Below, in pieces: positions 25,001 to 37,811 of a stretch of DNA of 64,000 nucleotides (within the stretch, counting starts at the first letter, position 1; the number at the start of each line of letters is the position of its first letter). A program made the position numbers and the translations under genes. Origin of the DNA: Strix aluco (Eukaryota > Chordata > Aves > Strigiformes > Strigidae); contig NC_133934.1 in the NCBI RefSeq assembly GCF_031877795.1, forward strand, positions 23,501,716 through 23,565,715, given 5' to 3'. The notes beneath the pieces are model-generated. The model saw only the letters and a list, made by a program, of their open reading frames with translations. It made no database searches and had not been told where the DNA came from.

Positions 25001-28000
25001 CTGACCTTCACAGAATTCATTCAGCCTACAAAGGAACATAATTGCTATAATGCATCACAAACAGCTGTATTTGTGTTAACAGACCTTGTGATGTATAACC
25101 CGCTGTCTACATTACCTGGTATTTTTGTATTGTTATACTTAAGGCATTTAAAATACACAATGAAACAAATAAAACCAAAGTAAAATGTTTTTTAAAAGTT
25201 AAAAAGGTGCAACGTTGCATGCAAACAAACCATATGTTGGATGGGGTATATTTCTTCTAATCTTTCCTCTATATTAAACACTAAATATGATTATTTTTAT
25301 TTAAATGCATAAGATTTTCCAGCAGATGTGTGAAGCAAATTCCTCACCTCTGGTAGAAGGCAGACGGTATTGCACATTGAACATTTGTCCAAACATATGA
25401 GAAAAAAGTTATTGCTAAGTTCAGGTTTTGAAAGCAGATCAGCATTTTCACAGGTAATTAGTTAGCACATTTGTTTTTCTGTAGACTCCATACTTCTCTA
25501 TGTAGATCATGGATATGATGCCAGTTTTCATCAAAATGGTCATATGCTATACTGTTCTGAAAAATAAATCTCCATACACTTCAGACAATGTTTTAAAACC
25601 ATGTAATTTCTCATTATCTCCTTTACCTATTATTTTGTTTTACCTCTAACTTTGACTTGATGTGATATTGTTTTCTACGATAGTACAACAGATGTTTATA
25701 GTTTGTTACATCATATTTTATGCAAGCGTATATAACTGCATCTTTATGTTACATATTTAATATATATAAACAAGTGTACTGGGAAGTAGAAAAGGATACT
25801 CAGCCCAAAATTCAGTCTGTTCATTTAACTGTAATAATATGTTAATTCTCTCCCTACCCATTAAAATCAGAATTTAATAAGACCTGATATAGGCTAAGTA
25901 GTACCTATTAAGTTTTCAGAACAAGTCTATTCTCATGCAATCATCTCATAGTTATTAGGTTTTCAAAAGCCCAAGAAGAATTGGTCAGGAATTTTCTATG
26001 GATTAAGTAATTTATTTTCACAAATCAGCATTTAAGAAAGAAAAATTTAAATTCTGAATGTATTTGGATCTTTTTGCTTTTTCAGTTTTAAAAATTATAT
26101 ATATGAACTGTTTTGTTATACACTGATTAATTGTTTGAGGGAGAATGTAACGTAAGAGAAAGCAAGCTGTGAGTTAAAATAAACATTAAAAAAAGGTTGT
26201 GAAATATTAAATCTGAAAATTTTCATTTTTTTAACACTGACAGATATACCATGGTAATGCTTTCATATGAAATATCAAAAATTTTCAAACTACATAGAAA
26301 CCCAAGAAAATATAATGAATAGTTCAATACATTACCCTAATATTCACCTCAGACTTGTTAAAGGAAATGGTCTTTCACATACGATAATACAGTAGACTGA
26401 TATCAGTCTTCATATAAAAGAACAGTCTTCTGGGAAGTATTTTATTAAAATATCATGATGAAATATTGAATCCTGCCAGAAGGTGATACAATAGTTGTTT
26501 CTGTGAAGACTGTCTTAGAACGTCAAAGAAAAAAATAGTAGAGCATGTTTATGTAAACCTCTTCTCTTTGACAGGTGACTGCTGAAAACAGGACTTTAGC
26601 TGTGATCCCATTAATAACCCTTAGGAGAAACTGGAATATTTGATAGAAATTGAAAATATCAGGAAAAAAAATAGGATCCATACAAATACAGAATTATATA
26701 GATAAATCTGTAGTATTTGAATAAATGGGCAATCAATACTTCCACTAATCTTTTGGTCTAAAAAAATCAGTAGAAACTCTTTTAAAAATATATAATCTTT
26801 CTGTGTAAGTATGTTGCACAGTGCCTTACATGTCATTAGATTTTATATTGCTGAGTTGTCCATTTATACCACAGTAGCCTGCCTTTCACCTGCAGCTCAG
26901 TAACCTTACATACAAGCTGCTGTGGCACTGTGTTTTCCAGATCCTCTGTGGCAGCATTTTTCTCTTGTTCTCATGGCTTTGCACCTGCAAACCCCAATAC
27001 TGTTATTATCATGGGCTGTCCTGGGAAGTGACTGTCACTGGCGTGGGATCACCCTTTCTTTCCCCATTGTTCCTGCCCCAGCTGTAGCTTTTGATTTTAC
27101 ATTAAGGGATCTAATAATGTGTACACACACAACTGAATCGGCTGCTAGCATGTAAGCAGCTGCACCTGACCGGAGCATTCTCTAGCCACCAATAACAGTA
27201 TCATAAGTAGGAATAACCCACAGAGAGTTTGGGCAGGTCCTCATGTAAAGTTTATAGTTGCTATGGGAAAAGTAGGAGGGGGGACCACCTGCTGTGCTGG
27301 AGCAGACACCTGGGGGGCATTCTCGCCTTGGGACCTATAACACTTCTTTTGCTTGTTGGATCCTAGGAAGAGGATTTTCTTTTCCCATTCTCCCTATGTC
27401 TTTTTCTCCAGAAGTACCTTTTACCATTAATCTATGTCATAAGCCATGAACTCTCCCAGAAAATCTTTGTTCATGTGAACTCACCTCAATGTTTTTTGTG
27501 CAACATTTAATAAATTTACTCTGTAGAAAATGATATCATTTTTCCTTACAAGTGAATGAGAGTTTTTCTCCACATAACTGGTCCTCTGAAGACTTTCTAA
27601 TCTTTATCTACAATTATTACAAATATTCTTACTAGCCAAATCCTAGCTGTTTTTAAATATCTCTCACTATGTGAATTTCACCCTCACCTTGACTGATATG
27701 AAAATATTAGTTAGTCTATGTCTATGTGCATATCATGTGGGCTATAACTGCCACAAGTTTTAATACAGTTTTAATAAAATACTCTTAGAAGGACTGTGCT
27801 TTAACAATCAAGACAATTAATTCCTGCAAGTCTTGTGTCTTATGGAATGGATAATATACCTAAGGCACTCTGTTGTAATCCATTATCTGCAGAACCTGAA
27901 CAAATTTTTTGGTTAGAGTATCATTCAACTGTGCAAAATAGTTCCATGCCCTGAAAGTATTTCACACTGAAAGAAATCGAGCAGAGTTTGCTGGTGTGAA

Positions 28001-29081
28001 CATTTCATGTTAGATACTAGGCTGTCTTAAAACAAGTATAGTTTATTCAGTACTATTATGGGCTAGTAGTAGATTATCAAGATTATAGAGGCAGGAGGCA
28101 CTGGACTAATGTGAATGGACACAGGTCAGTTTTAACTCATAGAAGTATAGATGAATGAAAAATACATATGTTACTCAAGATTCATTTCTGAGGAGGGCAT
28201 AAAGGAAAATAAACCCCATAAAATAGAGCCAGGAGACACTGTCATGAGATCAGGTTAAATTTCCAACTTTTTTCCTTCATTTTTGGCTATTGTAACTGGA
28301 GGGTTTCCAGTTCTGTCACTTCCATTTCTCATTTTAAAATAACTGACACTGAAATCTTTGAGTAGAATTTTAATACTAAAATTTGCAAATGATGCTTGCA
28401 AACTGTGCTGTTTTAATCTTCTAAATATACTGCTATTTGATTTACTGAGCTTTCTTTCCTGTTCACCTGCTTTTTTAGTTTGTCAGTTAATAGAGACCCA
28501 TCTGAAAAATTATCAGTTTTCTGTAGTCTCAGAACCAAATGCAGAGAGAACTTAGTTGTATGTTTGAAACAGATACTCGACATCTTCAATTTTATTCATT
28601 CACATAAAATTTACAGAAAAGACTAGCATACTTTTATTATTGATGAGGTGCAGAAGTTCAGAAACAAAAGGACCAGTGACTGTCAACAGTAGAGAGAAAA
28701 TTTTTGTAGTCCTGATTGCTTGATTGCTCTTCATGTCTGCTAAAGCAGCTGTGCCAACTGCATACAATCCTTTTATTATATACTACAGGTTTTCCAACCA
28801 TAAAAAATGAAGGAAAGGAATCCTGCGCTCCTGGTTTCTGTTATAGAATGTACAACTTCAGTATGAATTAATGGAAAAGTTTTTGATTAACTTAGTACTT
28901 TAACCTTTATTACTATAACCTGAGTTAGTTAGCTAATAGTGGTTTCCACTAAGTGAAAAAGAAATGGATTCTATGATTCAATTGTATATGCTTTAAATAA
29001 TATGTAGTTATGACTGTTTCCTTTAAACTAGGTTGAGCGAAAAATAGGAAGCTATTTCTTTTTTCACAGTTTTGAAGTTTT
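22080..29081. other. Unannotated AT-rich gene desert
   Basis: Seven kilobases with no recognised CR1, LTR with clear ends, exon or RNA gene. There are T-runs at 22,588-22,607 and 22,891-22,904. One GC-richer patch is listed separately. Confidence 0.5.
26860..27545. repeat. GC-richer patch, possibly an old LTR remnant
   Basis: Stands out from AT-rich surroundings and contains CCTATAACAC near 27,335 and TTTAATAAATTT near 27,508, resembling a degraded promoter and poly(A) signal. No terminal TG...CA pair or TSD could be fixed and it matches none of the other repeats here. It could equally be unique sequence. Confidence 0.22.
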
Positions 29082-29086
29082 CCATT

Positions 29087-29568
29087 TGTCATGGTTTGAA
29101 CTCGGCCAGCAGCCAAACACCATACAGCCAGTCACTCACCCTTCCCCTGCCTGGTGAATGCAGGAGGAGACTGAATGAACAAAGAAAAGCTCGTGGGTTG
29201 AGATAAAAAAAGCAGTTTAGTGATTGTAATAAAATAAAACAATAAGTACAAATGGATAATGCACAATGCCATTACTCACCACCCGCTTACCGAGACCCAG
29301 CCCAGTCCCGGTCAGTGATTCCAACAGAGCAAAGATCCTGCTGCTGCAGACCTGGAAGTGAGAGAGAACCGGCCTCCTTTATATACTGAGCATAACCTCA
29401 CAGGACATACAATACTTGAATGGCCAATCCGGACCCAGCACTCCAGCTCCGCCCCTTCTCAGCTCAAGAAAACTTAACTCTATCCTAGCCAAAATCCAGG
29501 TTGGGAACTCCAGTTGTGCTTCCTCCAAACTCGAGAAAATTAACTCTACCCCAGCTGAAACCAGGACA
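29087..29568 (-). mobile_element. 3' LTR of ERV-L-like provirus, 482 bp
   Basis: On the minus strand it starts TGTCCTGGTTTCAGCTGGGG and ends GAGTTCAAACCATGACA. A TATA-like element (CTTTATATACTGAG on the plus strand) is near 29,378. Its ends match the solo LTRs at 8.4 and 57.5 kb, so this provirus represents their coding parent group. It contains an internal near-duplication of the CTCGAGAAAATTAACTC-type segment at 29,460-29,545. Confidence 0.88.
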
Positions 29569-32500
29569 GTCTCCACCCCTTATTCCATACCATTTACATT
29601 ATGCTTAGGTTCCTAATACATTCTAAGTAATCACCACCCCTTTCCCTGGTCTCACAGGTATCATTCCCTTAGTCTATGGCCGTCCTTCCAAAATGTCTAC
29701 TGAGTTCATAACATTGGGTTCCATATGTCATGGCAGTCTTTTAAGGTTGGAGGGATGAGGTGGAGTTATCTCAGTCAGTAAAGCAGATGACCTTGGATGT
29801 GGCAGAAGAATGACATGTAGTCTCTGCTACAGTTGGAGCTCGTAGCTGATGTATCTGGCACAACCCATGCTCACAGTCTGTGAGCTGAAGATGTCAATCT
29901 CAAGGATGTTGCTGGGCACCAGTTGCTGAAATCAGTCCTGATTCTATCAAAGTTCATCTTTTTTATTAAGGTGATGCCATTAGGATAATCTGTATCAACC
30001 ATAGTGATGATGCTATGTAATAACAGGATTACTTGACAATACAATTCATTGGCTATTTTCACTTAAAATCAAATCCCCTTGAGGCACACCTCAACTTCCC
30101 CATCCTTCTGTATTACCCACCAAGTGCACCCAGGTCCTTGGGCAAAAGTAATCCCACACACGGGTTTACCTTTACTCAATGTAGGAATAACCCAGATGGT
30201 CTTCCCCAGCGTATTTTTAATGTGCACTACAGGGGCTTTATCCCCATCTACAGTACGTAGGAGGTTTGACTGGGCAGGGCCAGCCTGGTTGGCAGATTCT
30301 CTCGTATTGACTAACCAGGTGGCTTTTGCTAAATGCATGTCCCAGTGTTTGAAAGTTCCACCACCCTTTGCTCTCAGTATAGTTTTTAGCAACCCACTGT
30401 ACTGCTCAATTTTCCCAGAGACTGGTGTATGGTAGGTGATGTGATATATCCACTCAATGCCATGTTCTTTGGCCCAAGTGTCTATGAGATTATTTCAGAA
30501 ATGTGTCCCATCATCTGACTCAATTCTTTCTGGGGTGCCGTGCTGTCAGAAGACTTGGTTCTGAAGGTCTAAAATAGTGTTCCAGGCAGTGGCATGGCCT
30601 ATGTTTCCAACCATCCAAGGGCTGATTCCACTACGTCTGATGTGCCAAGTTTGTGGGAGCATAATGTAATCAGGCCTCCCCATATTTATATTTTAACCAT
30701 CATCCTCCATACCAAAGGGGCTTTAACTGTTTGGCTTTTTTGATCATAGCACATGTTTCACATTCATGGATTACCTGTGCAATAACATCCACGGTTAAGT
30801 CCACCCCTCAGTCACGAGCCCATCTATATGTTGTGTCTCTTCCCTGATAGCCTGAGAAGTCATGGGTCCAGAGCGCCATAAATTGTTTACCCTTATGTTG
30901 CCAGTCCAGATCCACTCGAGCCACCTTAATGTTAGCAGCTTGATCCACCTGTTGGTTGTTCTGATGTTCTTCAGTGGCCTCACTTTTGGGTATGTGAGCA
31001 TCTACATGATGTACTTTCACAGCCATTCTCTACCCGAGCAGCAATATCTTGTCTTAATTCAGCAGCCCAGATGGGTTTGCCTCCGTGCTGCCAGTTGCTC
31101 TGGTTCCATTGCTGTAAACACCCCCACAGGGCATTTGCCACCATCCATGAGTCAGTATAGAGGTAGAGCACTGGCCACCTTTGTCGCTCAGTGATATCTG
31201 AGGACAGCTGGATGGCTTTCACCTCTGCAAACCGATTCGATTCCCCTTCTTCTTCAGCAGCTTGAGCTACCCGTCACATGGGGCTCCACACAGCCACCTT
31301 GCACTTTCGATGTTTCCCCACAATGCAACAGGACCCATTGGTAAACAGGGCATATCGCTTCTCATTATCCGGTAGTTTATTATATGGTGGGGCCTCTTCA
31401 GCAAGTGCTATGTCTTCCTCTGGAGCCATTCTGAAATCTTTGCCTTCTGGCCAATATGTGATCACTTCCAGTATTACTGGACAGCCAGGGCTCCTTATCT
31501 GAGCCTGTTGTGTGATCAGTATGACACATATACTCCACATGGAATCAGTTGCATGGTGTGTAGAGGGGACATTCCCTTTGAACATCCAGCCCAGCACTGG
31601 CAGTCTGGGTGCCAAGAGGAGCTGCGCTTCAGTACTAATCCCTTTCAAAGCAGCTCAAACGCCTTCATATGCTCCCAGTATCTCTTTCAGTTGGAGTATA
31701 GCAGGCTTCAGATCCTCTATATCCCCGACTCCAAAACCCAGGGGGTCAACCCCAAGTGTCCCCTAGTGCTCTCTGCGAGAGACTCTGGGTTGGGCCATTC
31801 TTCCCAGCTGTGGTGTAGAGCACATTTTTAATATCTTGTCCTGTCCCAGCTGGCCCAAGGGCTACTACATGAAGTATTTCCTGATTAATTTGTTCAAAGG
31901 CTTGTTGTTTCTCAGGACCCCATATAAAATCATTCTTTTTCCGGGTCACCTGATAGAAAGGGCTTACAATCTGTAATTTGGAATATGCAGTCTCCAGAAA
32001 CACAACAGCTAAGAAATTTTGCATTTTCTTTTTGTTAGTCAGTGGGGACATAGCTGTTATTAATCACCTCCACTGGAATCTGATGACATTCATCTTGCCT
32101 TTTTATTCCTAAAAACTGAATCTCTTGTTCAGGTCCCTTGACCTTACCCCGCTTTATGGTAAAACTGGCTCTCAGAAGGATTTGGACTATTTTCTTCCCT
32201 TTCTCAAAAACTTATTCTGCCATAATAACCCATATGATGATGTAATCAATGTATTGCGGGTGTTCTGGGGCTTACCCTTATTCCAGTGCAGTCTGGATCA
32301 GTCCATGGCAAGTGGTGGGGCTGTGTTTCCACCCTTGGGGCAGTCAGTTCCAGGTGTATTGGACACCCGTCCAGGTGGAAGCAAACTGTGGCCTGCACTC
32401 TGCTGCCAGAGGGATTGAGATGATTGTGTTAGCAATATCAATTGTAGTGTACCACTTGGCTGCCTTTGACTCTATTTTGTATTGAAGATTTAGCATGTCT

Positions 32501-32900
32501 GGCACAGCAACACTCAGCACTGGCATGACTTCATTCAGGCCATGATAGTCTACTGTCATGTCCATTCTCCATTAGACTTTCACACTGGCCATATGGCGCT
32601 GTTAAAAGGGGAGCGAGTCTAGTTGATCACTCCTTGGTTCTCTAGTCGATGAATCAGTTCATGGATAACAATTATGGAGTTTTGGCTGGTATGATACTGA
32701 TGTCAGTGCACTATGGTAGTAGCAAATGGCACCCTTTTCTCTTCACCCTCAGCAATCCCACAACAGAGGGGTCTTCTGAGAGACCAGGCAATGCAGACAC
32801 CTGTTTAATTTTCTCTGTCTCCACACTACTGGTCCCACTATCCCAGCATAAGAACAGTCAGGTAACGAGTTGCTCACCTGAATGGTGACTGAAATTCTTT
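29569..32900 (-). pseudogene. ERV-L-like pol remnant (protease end, RT, RNase H, integrase)
   Basis: In minus-strand order: a protease-end remnant near 32,880-32,760; the RT start with MTVDYHGLNEVMP and LAAECRPQFA (32565-32344); the catalytic box at 32253-32242; the connection with ALGPAGTGQDIKNVLY (32051-31746); RNase H with KRYALFTNGSC and KVAVWSPM (31648-31274) and LYLYTDSWMVANALWG (31222-30980); then integrase with VDAHIPKSEATEEHQNNQQV and a HECETC zinc-finger remnant, and a C-terminal part with GPGCTWWVIQKDGE (30392-30069). Numerous stops and frameshifts break it. The RT box reads YIDY rather than YIDD and the RNase H start FTNGS rather than FTDGS, so both active sites are damaged. Confidence 0.86.
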
Positions 32901-32956
32901 CACATGTCTTGCATGTTACTCAGGGATAAGGATTGGGTGATTACCACTGATTCTGC

Positions 32957-33237
32957 CTCACCACCTGCTGACCAATACCCAGCCAACTCCTGGCCAGCAA
33001 TCCCAACAGAACGGAGACCCTGCCATTGCAGACCCGGAAGCGAGAGAGAACCTGCCTCCTTTATGTACTGAGCATATGGAATACTCCAATGGCCAATCCA
33101 GGCCCAGCACTCCAGCTATGCCCCCTCCCAGCTCAAGAAAATTTAACTCTATCCTAGCCAAAATCCCTGTCTGGCCCTCTGACTGTGCTCCCTCCCAGCT
33201 CAAGAAAATCAATTCTATCCCAGCTGAAACCAGGACA
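32957..33237 (-). mobile_element. Partial 5' LTR of ERV-L-like provirus
   Basis: Matches the first ~280 bp of the 3' LTR on the minus strand, starting TGTCCTGGTTTCAGCTGGGA. The match stops near 32,957 and is replaced by protease-like sequence. The rest of the LTR, the primer-binding site and gag were therefore lost in one deletion or a recombination. It keeps the same internal near-duplication as the 3' LTR. Confidence 0.85.
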
Positions 33238-33242
33238 CCATT

Positions 33243-33666
33243 CCAGACAGATATCTGACCACTACCTCTCAATTTATCTTTTATTAATTTTTCAGCGCAG
33301 TGTAGGGCTGGAGCAGGGGGGGAAACATTTCAGACTTTAAAAGCCTGGAAATGAAATTGCAGTTATAAATGTTAAAATAGGTCACGAACATGAACAATAA
33401 ATAGAGCTTTCAGACACACAAACCAAAATCCTTCTCCTGTCCAGTTTGGTAAGGGCACGAACATGACTGTAACAATTTCTAGGACATTCTACAGTACATC
33501 TTATTTCTCTTGTTTTGGCAAAAAATTCTAGGATGAACTTGAAGTATTTTTACTATCACTTGGTCAAAAGGATGATGCACCACAAGAAACATCTACTTCA
33601 GTAAATCTCTGAGGTGGGGAGGAAGGGGGCTAAGGTTAATAAAGTTTCTAATTAGATTTAGTTGCA
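33243..33666. other. Unannotated sequence
   Basis: Short unique spacer between the ERV-L-like provirus and the inverted repeat. Nothing recognised. Confidence 0.4.
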
Positions 33667-33719
33667 TTCATGGTTTCTTCCTAGTGATGATTTTTATATC
33701 ACTAGGAAGAAACCATGAA
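33667..33719. repeat. Perfect 22-bp inverted repeat with 9-nt loop
   Basis: The left arm 33667-33688 (core CATGGTTTCTTCCTAGTGAT) and the right arm 33698-33719 (core ATCACTAGGAAGAAACCATG) are exact reverse complements, separated by GATTTTTAT. A transcript of either strand would fold into a perfect hairpin. The stem is shorter than a usual animal microRNA precursor. It may be a template-switch product or a small foldback element. Confidence 0.95.
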
Positions 33720-33849
33720 ACACTTAACAGTTTTATTCACATGTTCTCAGTCAGTAAATAATGGCTGCATTTGCAAGTAGTCTCTGAGGAAACCTTCTTG
33801 TTCACTTGGCTCCTCTTTACTTGGGCTGGTCCATGATGCTTCATGTCTT

Positions 33850-35200
33850 GGGTAATGCTTCTGTTAAGGGATAAGTGTCTGCTGCCTCCAGCATCTCCGA
33901 GTCCAGAAATCTTTTCTGTCTGGCTGCTGGAGTCCAGCCAGGATACTTAGGGTCTCCATCCCAGGCTGATGAAAGTGTTTTTCTGTTTGCATGTTCAACC
34001 AGTAGCAAAGATAAGCACGTTTCCCAGAGACACACACACATAGACACAGACAACACCGACACAGCCAGCTACACAGATTGTCACAGACAAGGCACTGCCT
34101 TCAATAACACCTACATAATGACATAAAACATGAACACAGGCAGCCAAGTCCCCTACCTCCTCTTTTGTTGGTAGAGATTGAAGCTCACTATCAACATCAT
34201 GCACTTGACATGCTCTACATTCACACACACATGCATGGTCAAAGTTGTCTTGAGTACCAGCACAAACCCTCTGCCAGTACAATGCCCCTGGACAAATTCT
34301 GGGTTCTTTTACCTGTCCCACTCACTGTCCAGTCCAGCTTGGTGCTCACTAGCAAATATGCACCAACTCACACACGTGTCTCACAGGCATCCTACACTGG
34401 TGCATCCTTCCAAATACCAGCCTGGGCCCTGTCCGCAACTGATACCAGACCCAGGATCTCCTGTTTGCTGGCTGATCCAGCTTGAGGTTTGCTAGCAAAT
34501 ACACAAGCACACCCCATGCACACCTGATTTGCAGAAGATACAGGCACTCACCCTCCCAACAGCTGACACCAGGCACACAGGCTGTGACCCAGGTCCTGCT
34601 CCAGCCACCAGCTGGATCCCCTGAGTACCAGCCCTCAGTCACCCCAGTATCTCCTACTAACTGGTATTTGGACACACACAATTCCTCTCCCAGTGGTGGG
34701 CAGCCAAGACCCCGTAGTCACTTCAGTAGCTAATGCTGAGACCACACTTGCTCTGGTAGCTGACACCACAGGCCAGGACTACACTCAGAGTTCAGCTGCT
34801 GACCCCAAATCTACTCACACTGGTCCTCTAGTGTACTTAGCTGGTAAGTAGCTAACACTTACTCCCTGCAGCACCCCTCCACACAAACATAGGATAGAGA
34901 GTGAGGTTACACAGAGAAATAGTTAAGGATAAGAAATTAGGACAGACTGAGATGATCAGGCACAAGACTCGGTCCAGGTGTGTTGACCAGTACCATTCTA
35001 CATGTGACCAGCTCCTTTTATACCCCTTTCTGTCTATTCCCCTGTTGTTCTTCCCCAGTCCCCTTCCCCTGTACATTGTCCCATCAGTTTGCTTCAAGAT
35101 CCCCTGCAACCCCAGTATCTGGGACCCTCAGGTCTGCATTCTCATCACTTGCTAAGTCCAGGTTAGCCCTCTTTCAAGTGATGCCTGCAGTTTCTTGACA
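33850..35200 (-). repeat. Unclassified LTR-like interspersed repeat, about 1.35 kb
   Basis: On the minus strand it begins TGTCAAGAAACTGCAGGCAT at 35,200 and has a TATA box, GTATAAAAGG, at 35,023-35,014. A long GC-richer body follows with loosely repeated modules around ATTTGCTAG and AAGCTGGA (34,330-34,500). Its end near 33,856 (CCCTTAACAGAAGCA) is similar to a segment at 59,515-59,545. Another part, near 35,110-35,200, resembles 55,110-55,190. LTR structure is inferred from the promoter and TG start. No matching TSD was found, so the ends are uncertain and no family name is offered. Confidence 0.6.
35014..35023 (-). promoter_or_regulatory. TATA box of LTR-like repeat
   Basis: GTATAAAAGG on the minus strand, about 180 bp inside the repeat. 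It is a canonical polymerase II TATA element at a position typical of an LTR U3. Activity is not shown. Confidence 0.5.
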
Positions 35201-37398
35201 GCCCATTAATTAGTATCATTGACTATATTGGTTGCTTGTCATTGTCTCCATTGCTGTTTGTCTGTCAGGTCTGTGTCTCTGCACATTTTTTTAATTGCTT
35301 CTCCACTTTCCATATCATTTTGACATTTTGAAAAAGTCCTCAGTCAGATAATCTTACTAAAATAAGCTTTCTCACACTCTACATATCCTTACAGAGTTCA
35401 TTGTTTCAACTATCACCATATGAAATTACATTTAACTGCTTCCTTATTAAGCCTGAATTAAAGATATGTATTTGCTGTGAAATCCATGGTTATCTACAGA
35501 TCCAAGATTTGGTTCTGAGCAACCAATGAATTAGAAGGTGGAGGTTAACCTGCAAGACAGCAAATAGAAATTTGTCTTCATTTTATGAAACATCTGCTAT
35601 CTCTGTAATTATAGATTATATTTTTTGCTGTACTGAATTGATATTGCATTTTTGTTGTTACTAGGGAGGTATAAGGACCCAGTCAGCAGTCCAGAAAGCA
35701 AAACTATGCTATCACCTAAAAGCTGAAGGCAAAGCTATACTTGAGGGTTTACTGAAATAAAATTTACTTATACAGAAAGGAAAAAGTATTTTGGCAGCAA
35801 AATGCAGGTGAAAAAGTTTCTTGGCATAAATGTCAATTGTAAAGTTGTAAAAGTTCATCTAAAAACCCAGCTTAAAAATTAAGTTAAAGTGCTTCTAACA
35901 TGTACCTTTTGATATTATTATTTCATGATGCTGTAAGTTACCTCATCAAGAGAGTTAATTTATGTGGCTGAGAGAAGGACCTTGGAGAAGAAAAGATTAA
36001 AGCATATCATTACACTCCACTGGATTTCTGTGCAAACTTTCAGGTCCACAGAAAAACTGCAGCTAACATACAGAAGATAAGCATAATAAAAATATCAAGT
36101 CAAATTACATGCTACATATAGTCACTTAATTTGATCTTGCTTATTTTCTCATGAATATGTTTATCTTTTAATGTGGAAAACTTTTAGAGGAATAGAGGAA
36201 AGAATCAAAATTAACAACAGCAAGTATTGGGTCCGAATGAATTGCATTCATAATGATACTGGGCACAAGTAAAAGTAGAATTATTGAAGTGTTGCAATTT
36301 TATTTCAAAAAATGCAGTGAAATTGAACAGAAAAAATTAACTGTAAGCAGCTTTTTATTAAGGATCAAAATCAAACCTGATGTGAACAGTAGTATTCCCA
36401 CTCAAATGTAAATAGGCAGATCAGAATTGATCCTGAAAACAAACGTTTCATATGGCTACAGTCTTCCCTTCTATAGGTATCCAATATAAGACTCCTAAGT
36501 ATTAATACTGTTTCCTTTCACCTGACTTCTGCATAGATAATCACACAGACAACTAGATTGATTGAAGAGATGCAGTAATTTCAGCTACTTAAGCTTTTTA
36601 CAGAAGTTAACCTAAGTGAACAAAGTACATTCAACTAAAAAATGGTATAATTTTTAAGAGATTTTTTTAATATTAAGAAGAAAGCAGTTTTCAGAATCCA
36701 CAGGAGTGGTGGCAAGGTGGATCATTAATGATGAACTACAGTGAAAATATTAATTACTTATCTGTATTTCTATCAGTGACTTAATATTAATCTCCATATG
36801 AAACACAAAATATAGTTTTTCTTAATCAAAGATGTTATATTATAGACAGATTAATGCATTATACAACCTGCAGTTATAATCACCATTTACCAGCAGCGCT
36901 CAAAAGATTAAAGTGCTACAGTAACCCTTATATCTAGTCTACTTAAATATGTTGGGACAGGGACACAAGCTAATTTAAATCTTGGAGTACCCCTTGCTTT
37001 TTCTTAGAGAGTTCACAATGTCCACAGGAGGATTGTGTTAACAATATAGCAATGAAATGCCACAAAGAGACTGACCATTTAAGACTTTTTTCTTCAGTGT
37101 GATCTCATGGAAAAAAAGATATGACATCTGGGAGAACTGTGTGACACTGACTTGTAGGGACCAAGCTATTCTTCCTATCTGTTTGTTGCTATGTGGATTC
37201 AAGTTGTTAACATCAAGTTTTTCCTACTTAGTGCTTTGATATTACACTCTTAATTGTTTAAACAACCTTCTCCAGTTCTCTTGCATACAACATCAAAAAC
37301 TTGCCTACACAAAAGGTAAGAAAAAGTGTGGCAACGAAGCACATGTATCCTTCAGTTCCTTTCCAGATATTAACATCCTGCTGAATATGCTACTTTTA
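35201..37398. other. Unannotated AT-rich sequence
   Basis: About 2.2 kb with no recognised gene or repeat. Confidence 0.5.
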
Positions 37399-37811
37399 GG
37401 TGATGTCACATCCCAATTTCTCAGGACAACAACTCAGATTCGCCAATTCCCAGGTCAGGATTAAGGTGAAAAGACACCAGGGATTCTTCAGTTCACAAAA
37501 CTCAATTTTTGTTTGCTCACAACAGGTAATTGGCATGAAACTTGGTCAGTAATCTTTGCAACCTCTTCAACAGGCATTAAACTTACACCAGCTAATGGCA
37601 GATCTTATAACATGCCCTGATAAGCCTTAAACATGCCCCAACAAGCCTTGCCTTATATGCAGCCATAGAGAATAAGAATGGGAGAGAAAAGGGGACAGAG
37701 GAAAAGAGAGAGACAGAAAGACACAAAGGAAGATTTCACCAGTCCTGTTCCAGCATTGGTCCAGCCAGCTGAGAGATCCAGTTCCAGAGGGGCACAGCCA
37801 CCCAGGGTTTT

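Larger units (their letters stand above)
29087..33237 (-). mobile_element. Internally deleted ERV-L-like provirus
   Basis: A 4.15-kb minus-strand provirus bounded by CCATT at 29082-29086 and 33238-33242, a perfect 5-bp TSD. It has a complete 3' LTR, a pol remnant and only part of the 5' LTR. Primer-binding site, gag and most of the protease are missing. No env lies between integrase and the 3' LTR, which fits the ERV-L group. A purine-rich tract (AAGGGGTGGAGAC on the minus strand) precedes the 3' LTR. Confidence 0.88.

Noticed and set aside
30079..30435. 118-codon plus-strand frame
   Set aside because: It is the antisense shadow of the ERV-L-like integrase remnant.
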